The position numbers and the translations under genes are program-made. From Myoxocephalus aenaeus (lineage: Eukaryota; Chordata; Actinopteri; Perciformes; Cottidae), in contig JBAMJR010000006.1 of assembly GCA_038501785.1 (NCBI GenBank), forward strand, positions 3,257,001 to 3,321,000: DNA of 64,000 bases, given 5' to 3'. Position 1 is the stretch's first letter; every line of letters begins with the position of its first letter. The notes beneath the pieces are model-generated. The model saw only the letters and a program-made list of their open reading frames with translations. It was not told the origin of the DNA and ran no database searches. Below, piece after piece: positions 37,210 through 49,585 of this stretch.

Positions 37210-37331
37210 CCGCATTTTGATATATAAACAACACAGACTGACTCTCCAAACTGACCGTTAGCGAAAGCAAACGCTAGTGAGCCGACGTGTAGTAACATGG
37301 AGTAACTTTAAACAACAAAAGGAACGACGAG
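37210..37331 (+). other. stau1: Probable non-coding first exon and promoter edge of stau1
   Basis: A sequence with a TATATAA-like start (37219-37226) leads into an A-rich 5' UTR-like stretch ending at CGACGAG then GTGAGG (donor at 37331/37332). The matching acceptor (TTGACTTTCCAG) is at 39022, ahead of the ATG exon. This places the stau1 start only about 0.2 kb beyond the pbrm1 poly(A) signal. The left boundary is approximate. Confidence 0.5.
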
Positions 37332-39144
37332 GTGAGGTTTATTTTTTGGCAGCGACTTGTCGAAGAGGGGGTCGGGGTGGGCTAACGCTAGCTAGCGAGC
37401 CATTTCGCCGGCTCTTCCCGGTCTCCCTGGGAGATATTACGAGCATTTAAATGAAGTAGCGTTAGTGTCAAGTGCTGCAGCTAACTGGTTGTGAGTGCTT
37501 CTTCCCGGAGACACCTTTGCTGCCACCGTTGTAGCTAACATTGAGTGTGGAGGATGTCCCATCATGTCCACCCCCTGCACCCAGTGAGCTAGTGGGCTAA
37601 CGTGGTCCTCTGAGGAAGCCTGCAAAAGCTTCCTGTCGGTCTAAATAAAAGTAAAAACTTCTTTTATTTAGAGCTGGTTGGTGTCCTCCTCACTCAAGTC
37701 TGCTGTAGAGACATGTTCACACACATTGTGGTCTATTCGAGTCCAAAGATGTGAGAAAAACGAAGCTCCACACTGTAACAGCTAGCTAGCTTGCTGGTTA
37801 AGCTTTTCAATAAAATGGCATGTTGAAGGTGACTTTAAACTAGTACGTACGTTTATTTACATTGTGAATATTTCGTCGCACGAGCTACGTGTTAAAATCA
37901 GTTAATTGGCATTTTAATTACATCGCAGTGAGCGAAGGAGCCGAGGGCCCCACAACACCCAGACTGTGACAGACACCTCCCAACCTTTTGATGAGCACAC
38001 AATCCATACAAAGAGTTTGTGTTGACAGCCAGGGAAACGTACTGTAACGTGGTGGGGACACAGCGGGGGCTCAGTGGTTGGTGAACGGGTTTGCGCTGGC
38101 CAACACGTCGCATTACTACGTTGTTTGGTTGTTCTTGCTGTGGCTGATGAATGAAGACGCCTCTTTAATGTTGGAGGGCATCGTCCTGTGTTGGTACCCT
38201 GCACACAGATCCCTCCCTATGACTCATGCATGGATATACAGTGTTATGAGACCTGTATGTTGTTCATATTTAAGTCAATACACATTTGTAAAGGGCAGCT
38301 AGCTGTCATTCTGTCTTGCACTGCTGTCATATTATTTTAGCTGTAAATTAAGTAATCTGTAAATGTCACAGTGGAACAAATAGCATGAACTCACAATACA
38401 CATAATACATTCTCTCTCTATTGCCACAGATGAAATATCTGAATATGGTAAATAAATCTAAAAGGATAGACATATTCTGTAACGTTGACCAAAGACAACA
38501 AAGCAGAAACCAGAGCACAAAAGACACATTTATTTGAATGTTCATTCAGGCGGCTCCTCCTTTTTATGATATGAGAGAACTGCTATGCTTTTTTTTTTCT
38601 GGACTGTATTGTGCTTTTTACTATCGTCTATCTAGAAAATCATGTCAGTGGATTATTGTAACGTTAAACGATTGAGGCAACGTAGTATTTTTAGCACATG
38701 GCAAAATTCATATTTTCAGATTAACAATCGTAATGATTAAAGGTGCAAAACGTATCTTGCAAAGTATAAAGTTCAATTTGAGGGTGCAAAAAAAATGTCT
38801 TCATTGATTCCCTCCCACAATCCAGACAAATGCAAGTTCAGTAATTTGGAAAATACATTCTCCATAGATGTGAATGTGGTTGTTTATGTTTGTAAGGCAA
38901 CTTGCTGGAGGCTACAGTATCTGTGACGGTGCATTTTTTTCACATGATTAGAGCATGAATATTTTCTTCCTATGTAGAAATGTGCACATCTTATTTGCAT
39001 ATCTCATATCTTGACTTTCCAGGCAGAGCTTTCATTCAGACTTCCTCAGTCAACAGTTCCTCCCACTTCGGCATTCACCATTGCTGCACTGGAAAGCTCT
39101 CATCTTGACCTCAGCCTAAAACAGACTAAGCTATACCAACGAAG

Positions 39145-42100
39145 ATGTCCCAGCTCCAGTTTCAGTGTCCGGCTAGCCCCATGCCCGCTGCCTCTGCCCC
39201 ACTGCAGCTGGGGCAGCCACAGCCTTGCTACAGCATCCCCTGTTCTTCAGGCACCCTTCCCTCGGAGAGCGCCAGCCAGCCCATCAGGAGCTCGGCTCTC
39301 CCTGCAGGCTCAGCCACTCCCTACAATACCACCACAGGTTTGTTTTCGGCATTTGTTTGCTTTTGTCTAGCCACTAACATGTGGACGGCTCTCTGTATGC
39401 CTAGTCATTGTATTTCAAATATTTAGGATTGTATGCTTCTTATTTTAAAAGGTACATGAAGCCCTGTGCATCTTTTTAAAACTCTTTGTGTACTTTTCAG
39501 ACTTTGGGACTAGAAGCAGCCCTTTATTTGAGTATTTATGATCATGTCTGTTTGCTTAGTTGTGAGTATTTTGGATCTTATTTTTGCTTTGTCACAGTAT
39601 CTAACATGGCAAACCCTAAAGAGAAGACCCCCATGTGTTTGGTGAATGAGTTAGCCCGTTTCAACAAGATTCAACCGGAGTATAAGCTGCTGTGTGAGCA
39701 AGGACCAGCTCACTCCAAGGTACTTTCAGAGTCATTTTTACAGACGAACAATGCTGTTGTGTGGTGTCACAAGTTCTTGCCGGAGTGAAGGTCTATTGTA
39801 TTTCCTGTCTCTCGTATCTCTCAGATTTTCTCAGTTGGGCTTACACTGGGAGATCAGCACTGGGAGGCAGAGGGGACCAGCATCAAGAAAGCCCAGCATT
39901 CTGCCGCTGAATCCGCCCTCACGGAGACAACGCTTCCCAAACCCACCGTGAGAACGCCCCGCAACACAGGCAAGAACCCAGGTGGGCTCATCCCACTGGC
40001 TCTGTTGCAGTCTCTTTCTAATGTGTGTTACCACTTAGCAGGAAAGAGTTTTCTCATGTATAGTTTTCTGTCTGTGGTTTGTTGGTTTTCTTTGTGCTGG
40101 CCTTACAGCAGATGGCATGACACACACCATGGAGTTAAATGCACTATGTATGAAGCTTGGTAAAAAGCCTATGTATAAACCCATCGACCCATATCCGGGG
40201 ATGAGACCACCAAACTTCAATTACAACGTCCGGGCTCCAGCACCTTACCAGCGCTCTATGCAACAGTGAGTTTCTTTAGAAAAGAGGACATTCTTCCATT
40301 TCGGTTCTGATTATGGATTATTTTATGAAGTTAGATTTTTAAAGGAAATATTGAGATATTTCATTTTTTTATGATGTCCAGGTACTATTACCCATTTCCT
40401 CCTGTGGGACCAATGATATACCATATGGAGCTTTCCATCGGAGGCCAGCAGTTTATTGGGAAGGGACGCACGCGGCAGTTGGCAAAACATGAAGCTGCTG
40501 CCAAGGCCCTAAAAGTTCTTCATAAGGAGCCAATATTGCAACAGTTGCCAGTGGTGAGAAAAGAAGCGCACACTCAGCATGAAATAGTGCTAGAAAGCCA
40601 TTGTGCAATTTTATTCAGGCATTTCTTTCTTTGATATTGTTCTCCTTTTGACAGATGAATGGAGAGCCCGAGGAGGAGAACCTCAACAAATCAGAAATCA
40701 GTCAAGTGTTTGAAATTGCACTGAAACGCAATTTACCTGTCAATTTTGAGGTGATTTATGCATTTCCTTTTATAAATGTTTATAGCAATACATAAGTTCA
40801 GTGATACAATATGTAGAACAAATGGCATTACATAGCCCAGTTTAATAATATGACCCAAATGTTCCTGTTGCTTTCCAGGTTTTACAGGAAGAAGGCCCTC
40901 CCCATATGAAGAGTTTTGTAGTGCGCGTTACAGTTGGGGAGTTCCCTGGAGAGGGAGAAGGAAAGAGTAAAAAAATTGCCAAGAAGCTCGCAGCAGCTGC
41001 AGTGCTGGGGGAGTTGAGGAGACTACCCCATATACCCAGTGTGGAAAAGACACTGCCACGCATCAAAAAGAAAACAAAATCCATCATTAAGGTATTGTAA
41101 CCGATGAGCTGCAATAAGTATAATCAGTACAGACCTAAAGACTCTTCATCAAGTAATGATTCATTTGTCAACGCCAACAGCTTCAGACCAGCCCAGAATA
41201 TGGCCAGGGAATGAATCCCATCAGCCGCCTGGCTCAGATCCAGCAGGCCAAGAAGGAGAAGGAACCAGAGTACAGCATGGTGACAGAGAGAGGTCTACCT
41301 CGGCGCAGGGAGTTCGTCATGCAGGTGATTCAACAGCGAGGAAGGCAGGCCGTTAACATGACTAGTGCAACATCTCTTTATGTTATACTTTGCCTTTCCT
41401 TGTTGGTTTCTCACCCATTCTGTTCTTTCCTCTGTGATCGCTGGATGTTTCGTGGTACAGGTGACTGTGTGCGGCGAGACCGCCGAAGGAATGGGACCTA
41501 GTAAGAAGGTGGCCAAGAGGAATGCAGCAGAGAAAATGCTGGAGCTCCTGGGCTATAAAGTGCCTCAGCCTCAGCCTCCGAAGCCGGCACTTAAAACAGA
41601 TGAAAAGGTACGGCGACACCTTTTGTCAAGCATGTCTAGTAAACATGACAGACAAGAAATATTTGATATATGTGACAAACTTTCATTCCTTCTATAACGG
41701 TTTTGTAATATTTAGGCCCCAGTGAAAAAACCTGGTGATGGGCGCAAAGTGACCTTTTTTGAGCCTGGCTCTGGAGAGGAGGCGGCATTGAGTAAGTGAT
41801 CGTAGATCTACTGAACTCAAATATTTGGCAGTAGTCATAGTGTGTTATTATTTCTGTTGTGCTAATGCTCCTTTTACAAGTGTGCTTTTTCTTTGAAGGT
41901 TCCAAGGAGGAGGACTTCCGCCTGCCTTATATGAGCCACCAGCAGCTGCCTGCAGGTATCCTGCCCATGGTCCCTGAAGTGGCTCAAGCAGTCGGGGCCT
42001 TCCACGCATGCCAGGCTAAGGACTACAGTCGAGCTGTACCCAACCCAGGCAAGGCCACAATCACTGCCATGATTGCCAACGAGCTGCTTTACGCAGGGAT

Positions 42101-45100
42101 ATCACTGACTGCTGAGACTATCCTAAAGAACAAAAATAATCTGAACCAACTTCCCCACGGACCCCTCACCAGGCCTTCAGAACAGCTCGGCTTTCTTGCA
42201 TCGGTGCAAAGCCTGCAGGTAACTGATGTTCTTTGGTGAATTCAATAAGGCCATTTTTGTGCATGCATTTGATTTAGACATTTTTTTGTATTTGCTTGCA
42301 GGTGGAATACAAAGATTTCCCCAAAAACAATAAAAATGAGTTTGTATCACTCATTAACTGCTCCTTCCAACCACCGCTCATCAGTCATGGGATCGGGAAA
42401 GATGTAGAATCCTGTCATGATATGGTGAGTTAAAAAAAAAATGTATCGTTCCAGTTTAATACTCTGCAAGGAATAACATTGTGTGTGAACTCTATTAGCT
42501 ATCAGAAAAGGGACAACTTTACAGCCCAAATTGGAAATGTGAGAGTATGTGGTCGCTTCAGGAAGGATCAAATAACCAAAAGGGATAAAATGCTGAAAAC
42601 ATACAAACTGTTTGTAACCTTCTACCGTATCCGTTCTTGCGTGACAATGTTCAGTTAAATCAAAGCTGAATCATGTTTAGCTTGTTGACAAGATGCTTCA
42701 TGAAATGTGAAAATTGCACCATATGTATTTACAATAAGATAGATAGATGAATAAAAAAAAAAAACTGGGATGAAAGATATGTACAGCGCAGCAGTAGAGA
42801 AGTGCAAAAATGCAAAGTATGTATGTGTAGTTCATATGAAGTGTCCACAGAGGATCTGGCAAGAGGTGACTTATTGTAAAGTCTTGTTGCCGTGGCCGCG
42901 GTCCTTGTGGCAGCGGAGCTGGATGAATCTTTTGGAGAAAGTGCTCCGCTGACCCTGCAGTAGGCGGTTAGCATAACATCCAATGATAACAAAGCAGGAA
43001 GGAGTATTTTACACGGTGTCATATGCTCCACTTTCTGTTTTTGGCAGATTACTTTATTATCCATTCGATTTTCAAAAGATGGAAATGTATTTTTGGCACT
43101 GGCATAAACACACACCATACTAGGGATGAATCAATTCCTCAAGAAACTTAAATTACTCGATTACTAAAAATAATTGATGCCGAGAGAGAGCTCGTTAATG
43201 TTAGCTGTTAGCCTGCACATTCCTGCTGGCCGAAATAACAGAGTTGCATTCCGATGCGTTCAATTTCTATTCTGTAAAAATGACTATGGAGAGCTAAGGT
43301 AAAACAATAATATTATCATCATGATGTGTTCAAATATAAGCTGGTAAAATGTGTTTTTTGGCAAAAAATAAAGTTTGGATAAAGTTGTTTGACGGAGACG
43401 TTTTCAAAATATAAAATGGATACTAGAGAGGGAATTATGACATGTTTAAGCAGCTTATAATACATAATAAAAAATAAATAAATAATAATTAAAAGTTATA
43501 GCTATTTTATAATTTAATTGTTTTTCACAAATACACTACATGTATTATATAAATAATTAATATATAAATATATTAGCTTATTTTCTCATTGCACAGCTTC
43601 CTCTGTTGCTCTGCATTCAGCCTGCAGCTTCCAGCCTGCTGCGTGGCCGCTGGTTAAGGATCTGTTAAGAGCGCTCATCCAATCACATTTCACCTCTGTT
43701 TCTCTGGTAGATTAGCGGCTTAAACTACATGGAGAGGCCTTCTAGCATTATGGAAGTGTGTTTCGCCACAGGGCCCAGCGTGACCATTAACGTGCACTGT
43801 GATTGGTCAGTGGTGCAGTGGCAGTAGGTGGCAGTAATGCACCTTTTGTTGGATGCCAGCCGCATTAAAAAAGAAGAATAAGCTAGAAGCTATATCGAAG
43901 CTAGAGGAAACAGACTTACTTTCGCACAGAGGGTTACAGAGGGTTACGGGCATGTGGTGAGTTAACTGCTGGTTGTGTCACTGTTTTTACATCTGCAGTC
44001 GTATTTAATCATAAACAAGCCACAGCGCTGTTGTTGCTGCTGGTCAAGCCGGGGCTGGGGCCGCGCCTCTCCCCAAGGTGCGTAGCGGCGCCGGTGATGT
44101 CTTGTGTGTGCAGTGTTTCAGTGCCGCGGTTTTGTTTGCATTGTTTTGTTATAACTAAATGTGACTGGTTGTTAATTTTGACTTAATGACGCAGCAACGG
44201 CGAGGTTGGAGGCTAGCTCCACGGAGTGTCCGCTGTTTGCGCTCCAAGCCCCCAGTGCCTTATTTTCTGACAAAAAATGTAACGTTTTTTAAAAACGGCA
44301 CCTTAATTATCTCCGCAACCACATGGTTGTTTAACTTCATTTAAATTGCTACAATACCATAACCCTTGTGAGAAGAGAAGGGCAAAGACCCTATTTAAAC
44401 AGGATCTTATTGAGATCGAGTAAAGGATTTCTTGTAATCCTTCTTCCTGGCCACTGCAGTAACCTGTACTGTTTGTTCTTCACTCTTCAGGCCGCATTGA
44501 ATATATTGAAGTTGCTCTCAGAGTGGGACCAGCAGTCAAGTGAAAGGACAGGAAATGGACCTGTCTCTCGGTAAGATGTGACCAACATTGCCGTACTTAA
44601 AGCTGTGTTTACGACACGCCTTTCATTCTGCTAATAACCATCATGAGTAATCAGAATAAAAATGCCTCATGTAAACACTTCAATCAGCATAAAATGGAGA
44701 TGTCGTTTGTGCTCTGCTAATTTCCCAAGTGCTGCATGTTTCCCAGGGAACCTTGGGAGAATCTATTCATTTTCTGAATATAAACCGAAGGCTTCGCTTT
44801 TGCTTAATAACGCTGGTATAGGCTCATTTAAAAAAAAAAGAGCCAGTAACAGTTTCAAGCATTCATCGTGGCCCATGATCAAGGGATGGAGTTGCAGTTT
44901 TGCATGTTTTTTTCTTTTCTGATTGTTTATCATGTAAACAGGACAGTTGTATCGGTTAATTATTCAGCACACAGATAAATACTTCTATGTGTTTTATAAA
45001 TTACATTGCATGCATTAAGAGGAATTAACACCTGTGCACGTAAACACAGCCACGAAGGGGATATTTTGGGACTGATTATCTGTTAACGGTGACACTGCAT

Positions 45101-45206
45101 GTGTCTTATTTTCTACAGGTGTGGCAAGCAGGAAATGGAGGGTGACTTGCACCTCAAACAGGCTAACTCAAGCACATTGGCACAGACCCTGGATGGCACT
45201 GTTTAG
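39145..45206 (+). CDS. stau1: Staufen-1, double-stranded RNA-binding protein (14 coding exons)
   Basis: Exons: 39145-39337, 39598-39719, 39825-39981, 40109-40265, 40382-40553, 40655-40750, 40879-41091, 41181-41324, 41461-41607, 41716-41791, 41899-42218, 42302-42424, 44491-44570, 45119-45206; 695 aa. Staufen binds dsRNA in mRNA transport, translation and Staufen-mediated decay. Rough domains: dsRBD1 (73-145, TPMCLVNELARFNKIQPEYK), dsRBD2 (166-262), dsRBD3 (280-355, KSEISQVFEIALKRNLPVNF), dsRBD4 (385-460), the linker with KKPGDGRKVTFFEPGSG, the Staufen-swapping motif (about 560-598) and dsRBD5 (600-665, ISHGIGKDVESCHDMAALNI). The VTFFEPGSG linker and the dsRBD5 end identify Staufen-1, not Staufen-2. 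Exon 14 replaces the short mammalian CGRC end with about 29 residues. Exons 2+3 (279 nt, dsRBD1) could be skipped in frame, giving the mammalian-like short form. Confidence 0.95.
42425..44490. other. stau1 intron 12 (2.1 kb)
   Basis: Largest stau1 intron within the coding region. No nested gene recognised. AT-rich with A/T homopolymers and a block near 43130-43200 ('CTAGGGATGAATCAATTCC', 'ACTCGATTACTAAAAATAAT') resembling a degraded hAT-type terminus. A GC-rich patch at about 43990-44110 might be an internal promoter but has no supporting open frame. Confidence 0.4.
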
Positions 45207-46789
45207 ATGAGCCGGCTCGGTTGTCTGTAAAAGCACTAGAGAAAACTCAGACACTGTTACTAATTTTAGAAGCCTACAGGAAGCTTCGGCCCTGTAGACT
45301 CTAAACCATCACTCCTCATATTCATCGTTCCCAAATGTTCACAGTTAAACAAGATTGAAGGGGAAAAAATAGGTTCCTCCGCTTGATTTTGTTTAATTGT
45401 TCACAGTATTTATTTTGTTGCTTTGTAGAAAAAGTAGCTGCATCCTAGTCAATGAGTTGGGGGGTTTTACTACAAGAAGGAACAATTAACTGTGAATTCT
45501 GTTCTGTTTTGCCTAAAACTGTTTTCCGTTGTGTGACCTTATAATTCTTGTTTTTAAGTCTTTTACATTTCATCCCCCGCTGAGGTAGTTTAAACAAGCT
45601 CTTGTCAAGGTTTGGACCTCTTCTTTGTCTCGGGTGCAGCTGATGAACCTCTGTTGATTTTCCTAGAGTGCTTTATATCAACAACCACAAATGAAGTGTT
45701 ACTGACATTACCATGTAGGGCCGGGAAGCGTTTGTGACTAAATGTAGCGCGTGATGTAATGTGAAGTTGTCTCTGACGTGTGTGAACGGGGACACATCCC
45801 TGTTGCGTCAGTTTCTCTGATACTCCACTTCCCTCCCTTATGTCAACCTCCCTTCTCTCTCCGCTCCCCATGGTAATTAAACTTACGTGCATACGTGCAC
45901 AAAACAAAGACTTTGGTTGTCTCGTCTTTTTTCTTCACCTTCCTATAACTGAAAAGTGTATGTTATCTATTAGCTTTTTTATCTTAGATATTGCTCAAAT
46001 ATGGCTAAGCCCTAGGCTTCAATGCATGCTTGTGTATCATTTAAGTTTGATCAATTCTGATGGTGATTCTTTCTATCAAAGTTCTGATTCTTATGATAGT
46101 ATTTATACTTTATAATTCTGGGACGTAATGACTATGTTGAAGGAAATGCTTCATCGTTAGTCATACTTGCTTCCTTGCATGACAATAGTTGTACGCTGTC
46201 ATTAACTGTTATTGTATCCGTGGTATCTTTTGATATTAGCCTCACATGTAATACCCCTTACTTGCTGCTAACATCCTTACATTTTTACCTTCATCAGCAA
46301 TATTACTCTTTTATGCTTATTGTTATGCCTTGTGAAACGTAAAAGAATTCAAGCACACGAATCACTTGCGCTCAGTAGTAGTAGTGGTTTTCAATCATTT
46401 TATTTCACGTAAACATAAGACGACACAATACTCTGGTACATTATTAAATTACAGATTTTAAAGTCACTCCAATTCCCCTTTTGGCTGCTTCAGGATTCAG
46501 TCACTGTACAGTCTTTGTGGTTGAAACAGTCTGAAAGGATGTTAATCTTCATCTGAACATTGCAGAAATGTGTATGCTGATGCTGATGACCACTTGGCTG
46601 AGCTATCATCTAGCACACATTTCTGAATGATCCTTCTTAAGATCAGATCCTTTCATGGTTGAATCCTGGCTGCAGCTGAGCAGTTTGGTCCACACAAGCA
46701 GAAGGATTTTTATTTATTTTTTAAGGACATTTGATTTTAATTTGAAGGTTTTGACTCCCAAAAGTTGTCTTAACTGTACTTATGTACAA
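45207..46789. other. Convergent 3' UTRs of stau1 and the RDH10-like gene
   Basis: stau1 (+) and the RDH10-like gene (-) end tail-to-tail. No canonical + strand AATAAA was found soon after the stau1 stop; an ATTAAA variant occurs near 45878. On the minus strand AATAAA (plus-strand TTTATT) occurs near 46713 and 46400. No coding gene is recognised. Confidence 0.4.
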
Positions 46790-47984
46790 CTATACAACCT
46801 TAACAGAGCCATTAGATGTTTGTTTCTTCTTGCTGTCAATGAAAGGGTACATGCACTTGTCGGACCCCATGAAACGATACGTAACCACATTCGATTCCCA
46901 TGGCAGCAATCTGAAAAGGAACAGAAAATACTGAACATCAGCTGCTAACACTTGTAAATGGTCGCTAGTTAACATGAAGGTGTAACTTTGCTCTTACGCT
47001 CTGCAGAGGAAAGGCAGGTATGTGAGGCGGGGGATGCACACTAATGGTTGGTCGATCAGGATGGCGTTCATGGCCTGCTCGACACAGTACTGCGGCTCCA
47101 GGGGAGGTAGGAGCAGTTCCACTTCCTCCCTAGAGGGGGCGTCCAAGGACAAGCAGGCCGCTTATGAGTTGGTATTTAGCATGTTGACAGCAAACCCAAA
47201 CATGAGCAGCCACATGAGCAGCATGCCAAGTCCATTTAACCATATTCCTGTGCTGCAATCTATACAGCACTCAACACAAATTTAGTTAAGCATATGAACT
47301 TAAATATTTTTAGAACCGTTACTGCAAGAAAATACATTGTAAACTTAAATCTAGAGGAACAGAAGCAAGCCAGGAAGTCTTGAATAATTTAGTTTTTAAA
47401 GCAAACGCAACAACAGAATGGTGGATATTTAGTGTGTCTGTGTTGGTTGGGTTGAAACCGCCCCACTCACGTTCTAAGAAATAGCATTTAATGAAAGGAT
47501 GTGATTGAATTAGGCACTATGTGTAAGTTGTGTTTACATACCGTATCTTGCAGCCTTCAAACATGCCCGTGTCTACAATGTAAGGGCACACAAGGGTCGT
47601 CTTCACTCCTTCGACCTCGTCAGCCAGCAGCTCGTGTGCCAGAGACTCGTGGAAGCCCACTGCAGCAAACTTACTGGCACAGTAATCCTGTCTCAAACAA
47701 AAATCAAAACTTCTATTTAAGAATGTTGCATTTACACAGTTATTAAAAATATCTCAGACCTGCTCAGACAGCTGTTTTTGTGATACGCATTTTAATGTGG
47801 TTCTTTATTTGCTGACTCAGAGAAGTGAAACAAAGACTGCAACATGTCGTATGTGTGTGGCCCTCCCCGGTTCACCTCGACACAAGCTGTGCTGAAGAGA
47901 CCGAGGACGCTGGCGATGGTGACGATGTGGCCATGATTCTGGGCCTTCATCTGAGGGAGGAAGGCCTTCACTGTCTGAGGCATG

Positions 47985-48047
<63 letters not shown>

Positions 48048-49585
48048 ACATTGTTAGATTGCAGCATGTTATTATGAGGCAACAAACCATGCAGTGTTCA
48101 TATGACTTAAATGTTGCTCAATGTGAAGGAAGCTTATGTTTTCAAGCAGCTTCATATAAAGAGGATTTATGCTCCATAGTGTGAAAGGGATAAAGCTATT
48201 AACGCAATATATGTTACACATCATGTGTCGCACTGTGCACAATAAGCTGCTCTGTATAGCAGCTGATGCTGAAAAGATTGTACACTGTGAAAACCAAAAG
48301 CTTAATTTCCAACTTTCTAGATTTCCGTCTGTGCTAAATCATTGTCCGTGTTGGACTTAGAAAGTGGGTCTCCTGCTAAACCTGCCAGATTTGAGTTTGA
48401 GAAATGAAATAGTGTTTAATAGTCAGGGAGCACAATGGAGAAAGGGGCACCCCATCTAAGCAGTCAATGTGTGTGCAGCTTTATATTTTATTAAAATCTC
48501 ATAGCTGATGTGTTTTTGATAAAGCACGAGTATGTTCAACATTCACTTATACACAAGCTGATCTAGACGATGATTGAATTCCACCCACAAGTGGTCATGG
48601 TCTTGACTGTATAATGTATACGTGATTTGCTGCTAAATATCCACTGAGGATGACCTCAGAAAGACATTTTAATAATACATGACGCTGCACAGACAGACTG
48701 TTTTGATGGTGGGTCACCTTTTTAACAACTGACTTGGTTTTTAATGTTGCTCTCTCCGCCTTTTGTTGATATAGTATTTACTAATACTGACACACAATCA
48801 AATGGTGACATGTTCACATACAACTGAAAAAAGTCAGAATTGTGATCACTATTTGATCACTGATTGTGAAATATGAACACAGTTTACTCCCTTCCCAAAA
48901 TTAGAGAAGCAATTATTATTCTGGATGAGCAGATTAATAAGAAGTTTCATCCTGAGTACCTGTTCCGAGCTGACGTAAAAATGAATACATAGCGCCTCCT
49001 CTGTCCTCAAGGTAATAGGACATTTAGTACTATGTAATAAGTCATTACAGCTGGACTTCCTGTCTGGTCTAAAGGATGTTGTCTGATTGGTGAAATGTCT
49101 CACACATTTTAGTTTGACTGAAGCATTCTCACCCAGAAGAGCGCATGGCAGTTGACCTTCATGGTCCTCTCGATCAGTTCATCCGGACAGTCTAACATGC
49201 GCTCCCCAGCCACCACTCCAGCGTTGTTCACCAGCATTGTGACGTCCCGGCCCAAGTCCTTTCGCACAAGCTCTGCGCTGCGATACACATCTTCCCTGTT
49301 GGTCACATCCACCGTGTAAGTGTGCGCCTTACCCCCCATCTCACGCACCAGCTTGGCCGTCTGCTCGTTGGGACCGCTGCTTATGTCCCACAGCACCACC
49401 TCTGCCCCGTGCTTGGTGAATTCCTGAGCAAAGAGACGACCCAGGCCGCCGCCTGCTCCGGTGATCAGCACCAGCTCGCCATCGATGGGCTTGGTGCGCG
49501 GGCGCAGGAAGATGCGAACAGAGTTGCGCAGGATGAAGTAGATCACATCCAGCAGCATCATCTGGAGGTCCATGAGGAAAATCAT
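46790..49585 (-). CDS. RDH10-like short-chain retinol dehydrogenase (5 coding exons)
   Basis: Coding exons in transcript order: 49585-49133, 47974-47876, 47687-47542, 47129-46998, 46910-46790, giving 316 aa. RDH10 is a membrane-associated SDR16C enzyme oxidising all-trans-retinol to retinaldehyde with NAD+, the first step to retinoic acid. Seen: N-terminal hydrophobic anchor (about 9-28), cofactor motif TGAGGGLG (43-50), NNAG (120-123), catalytic Ser173 (IASVLG), Tyr186 and Lys190 (DYCASK), and the RDH10-type end (RFMGSDKCMYPFI). RDH10 signatures CPDELIERTM, GLFSTA and CPYIVDTGMFEG are clear. It is shorter than human RDH10 (341 aa), mainly because the roughly 25-residue insert after the VREM segment is absent. 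Position between stau1 and an SBSPON-like gene suggests an ohnologue of RDH10, so no symbol is assigned. A (TG)n tract abuts the exon 2 acceptor. Confidence 0.9.
47988..48045. repeat. (CA)n microsatellite, (TG)n in RDH10-like transcript
   Basis: CA tract of about 58 bp on the plus strand. In the RDH10-like pre-mRNA it reads (UG)n and ends about 14 nt before the acceptor of exon 2 (starts 47974). The sequence between (TATGCATGCCTCAG) has no real polypyrimidine tract. Confidence 0.97.

Noticed and set aside
39145..45206. Identification as stau2, suggested by the nearby RDH10-like and SBSPON-like genes (human 8q order)
   Set aside because: The VTFFEPGSG linker and the dsRBD5 end (HGIGKDVESCHDM) are Staufen-1 features; Staufen-2 ends differently. 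The neighbouring channel is also KCNB1, not KCNB2.
46790..49585. Identification as SDR16C5 (RDHE2) or DHRS3
   Set aside because: The C-terminus (GSDKCMYPFI), the LFSTA segment and CPYIVDTGMF match RDH10; the other two families differ at these places.
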